The position numbers and the translations under genes were made by a program. 64,000 nucleotides of DNA from Centropus unirufus (taxonomy: Eukaryota > Chordata > Aves > Cuculiformes > Centropidae), in NCBI GenBank assembly GCA_013397695.1, contig VYZI01000170.1, positions 118,162 through 182,161 of the forward strand. The letters are read 5' to 3'. Shown one piece after another: positions 62,488 to 64,000 of the stretch. Each line of letters starts with the position of its first letter. Positions within the stretch are counted from its first letter, which is position 1. The notes beneath the pieces were generated by a model, which saw only the letters and a list, made by a program, of their open reading frames with translations, made no database searches and was not told the origin of the DNA.

Positions 62488-64000
62488 GTTGGTACTGAAG
62501 AGCAAAATCAAGTTTATTCTATGATCTATATGTGTTATTATGGCCTCACCTAAACTGTGTGTGCATGTATTTACATAGCTTTACAAACCGCATACGACAC
62601 GTTTTCTCTGTTGATAAGATATAGCTATGCTTAGGTCTGTATACAGTAGACTTACATACTAACATTGTGTATTATGCATACATGTGCAATGTATTTCAGT
62701 GAATGCATAATCACAGTCTTCCATTCTATCCCAAAAATGGGAATATTGAGCATCAACAACTTTTAAAAAAAAAGAAAAAGGAAAAAAATATTTGTATCCT
62801 TGAGTCATATCCATATACCATTCTGTTTTGCATGTGGAACTGTAAAAGGAAGCCGTTCCCATTTGAATGCAGGTGTTCTCAGAGCTGATGGTGGCAAAGT
62901 AGGGTTCTGGTTTGCTGCTCGGCGCGTGCAGTGTTTCAATAGAACAAATGCAGAGGGGATGAGTGTGGGAACAGTAGAATGGTGGTGCTATACATTTGTC
63001 CAGAGTTATAAACGTATCAGGGGTGAAAGAAGCAGTTAGGACATGTGTCCTTCAGATACAGCTGCCCTGAGTCTCAGCCAGGATCCAGTCCCTATGCAAA
63101 CACTGATGGTGTTGCTTTGGCATCAATTAAAAAAAGGGGTGGAAATTCTGGGTTGCCAGATGTAAGAGGGCAGGCTGAGACAACTTCCTCTGCTAAGTGT
63201 GTCTTTGTGCCTTGTCTCTGGCTTGCGATAGCCGCTGTCCTCATCTCGAGCAGGATGGCTGTCCTGCAGCGGGTGCAGCTTTCCTGATGATCAGGATGAG
63301 ACGATTAGATTCACTTTCTTGACTTACAGAAAAATAGCTTTAGTGTTAATCCCCTTTAAGACTGTGATTCACCAGTGCCCAGAAGACAGATAAACTCGTG
63401 GCAGGTGTCACGGGTCAGCATTCTCATTCCACAGCTATGGCAGTAGCGATCACAGCCCTTTGGGCTCTCCCCCGGCAAAGAAAAGGGACTTGGTGGTTTG
63501 TACCAAAGGGACTTGGCGTGTTAGGTGTCAGCGGGCAGCACGCTGGTGCATGTGTGTGCACACAGCTTCACGTTGCTCCCTGGCACCTGCTCTTCCCACT
63601 AGAGATGCCCAGCTCAGGGAAGTTAGCCAGCTGTGGGCGGCTGGAGTAAGTAGCAGGGGCTGCAGCCATCTCTTCTCCTGTGTATGCTCAGGTGCTGGCA
63701 CGATGTGGGCTGCAGTTAGACCTGGTACCACATTTTTTGCCTTTGCTCCCCTCCTGACTGGGTGCCTCTTTCCTGTGCCTGAGGCGTGTCCATTTCCTCA
63801 CTGGTGATGCTTATGTGGTGGCTATCAGTAAGGCCTGGGGCCATGAGTAGCTGTTCTTTGCTTACCCACTGTGCAGGTAGGGAGCTCAACTGTATTTGCC
63901 ACGTGTTGGAGCATCTTGATGCCTCGCAAAGGAAGAGCTCTGGTGCATGACCTTTAGGGGCTGCTCTGGAGGCTACATTTGCCACAGAGTAAGTAAGTAG
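62488..64000 (+). other. JAKMIP2: JAKMIP2 intron 5, continuing past the right edge
   Basis: About 1.5 kb after the last recognised exon. I find no segment encoding the next expected JAKMIP2 coiled-coil residues, so the following exon lies beyond the window. The right part (63400-63850) is more GC-rich but has no exon-like conservation that I recognise. Confidence 0.6.

Overview
The window reads as vertebrate genomic DNA, most likely avian. It has multi-exon genes with GT-AG introns, several CR1 LINE copies of the kind that dominates bird genomes, and two LTRs resembling avian ERVL-type elements. The GC-rich promoters are partly unassembled, with N gaps at 30334-30862 and 41671-42130. Base composition and gene content fit a macrochromosome or intermediate chromosome (the genes correspond to human 5q31-q32). 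I cannot resolve the species.

Three protein-coding genes lie on the plus strand. (1) 2927-6877: GFRA3, the GPI-anchored GDNF-family co-receptor. Seven exons are visible; the signal-peptide exon was not found. (2) 31346-39951: CDC23 (APC8), a TPR subunit of the anaphase-promoting complex. It is complete, with 16 exons and 583 codons plus stop, and is driven from a CpG island with a periodic array of inverted CCAAT boxes. (3) 54538-62487 and beyond: the 5' part of JAKMIP2, a coiled-coil neuronal protein. One leader exon and five coding exons are visible and the gene runs off the right edge. Its promoter is probably the second GC-rich block around 41.4-42.5 kb.

Layout: 1-2926 is a GC-rich left edge, a CR1 tail and the presumed GFRA3 intron 1. 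6878-8015 is the GFRA3 3'UTR, which runs into an antisense CR1. About 8-29 kb is a gene-poor interval holding one CR1 (22.1-22.9 kb), a small GC-rich islet next to an LTR (24.9-25.5 kb), and AT-rich, TAAT-rich stretches that look like candidate conserved non-coding elements. 29-31.6 kb is the CDC23 CpG island with an 18-bp GC-box minisatellite. 31.3-40.6 kb is CDC23, with a CR1 in intron 2 and an ERVL-like solo LTR in intron 4. 41-43 kb is the second CpG-rich block followed by a CR1. 43.2-54.5 kb is the presumed long first intron of JAKMIP2, and the rest is the JAKMIP2 body.

The three genes share no pathway: one is a neurotrophic co-receptor, one a ubiquitin-ligase subunit of mitosis, one a microtubule/GABA-B-associated coiled-coil protein. 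GFRA3 next to CDC23 in the same orientation matches mammalian order; JAKMIP2 next to CDC23 does not match the human map as I know it. I saw no obviously new biological system. The most interesting items are the approximately 31-bp periodic CCAAT array of the CDC23 promoter, the gap-breaking GC-box minisatellite, and the GC islet with paired TAATTA sites.
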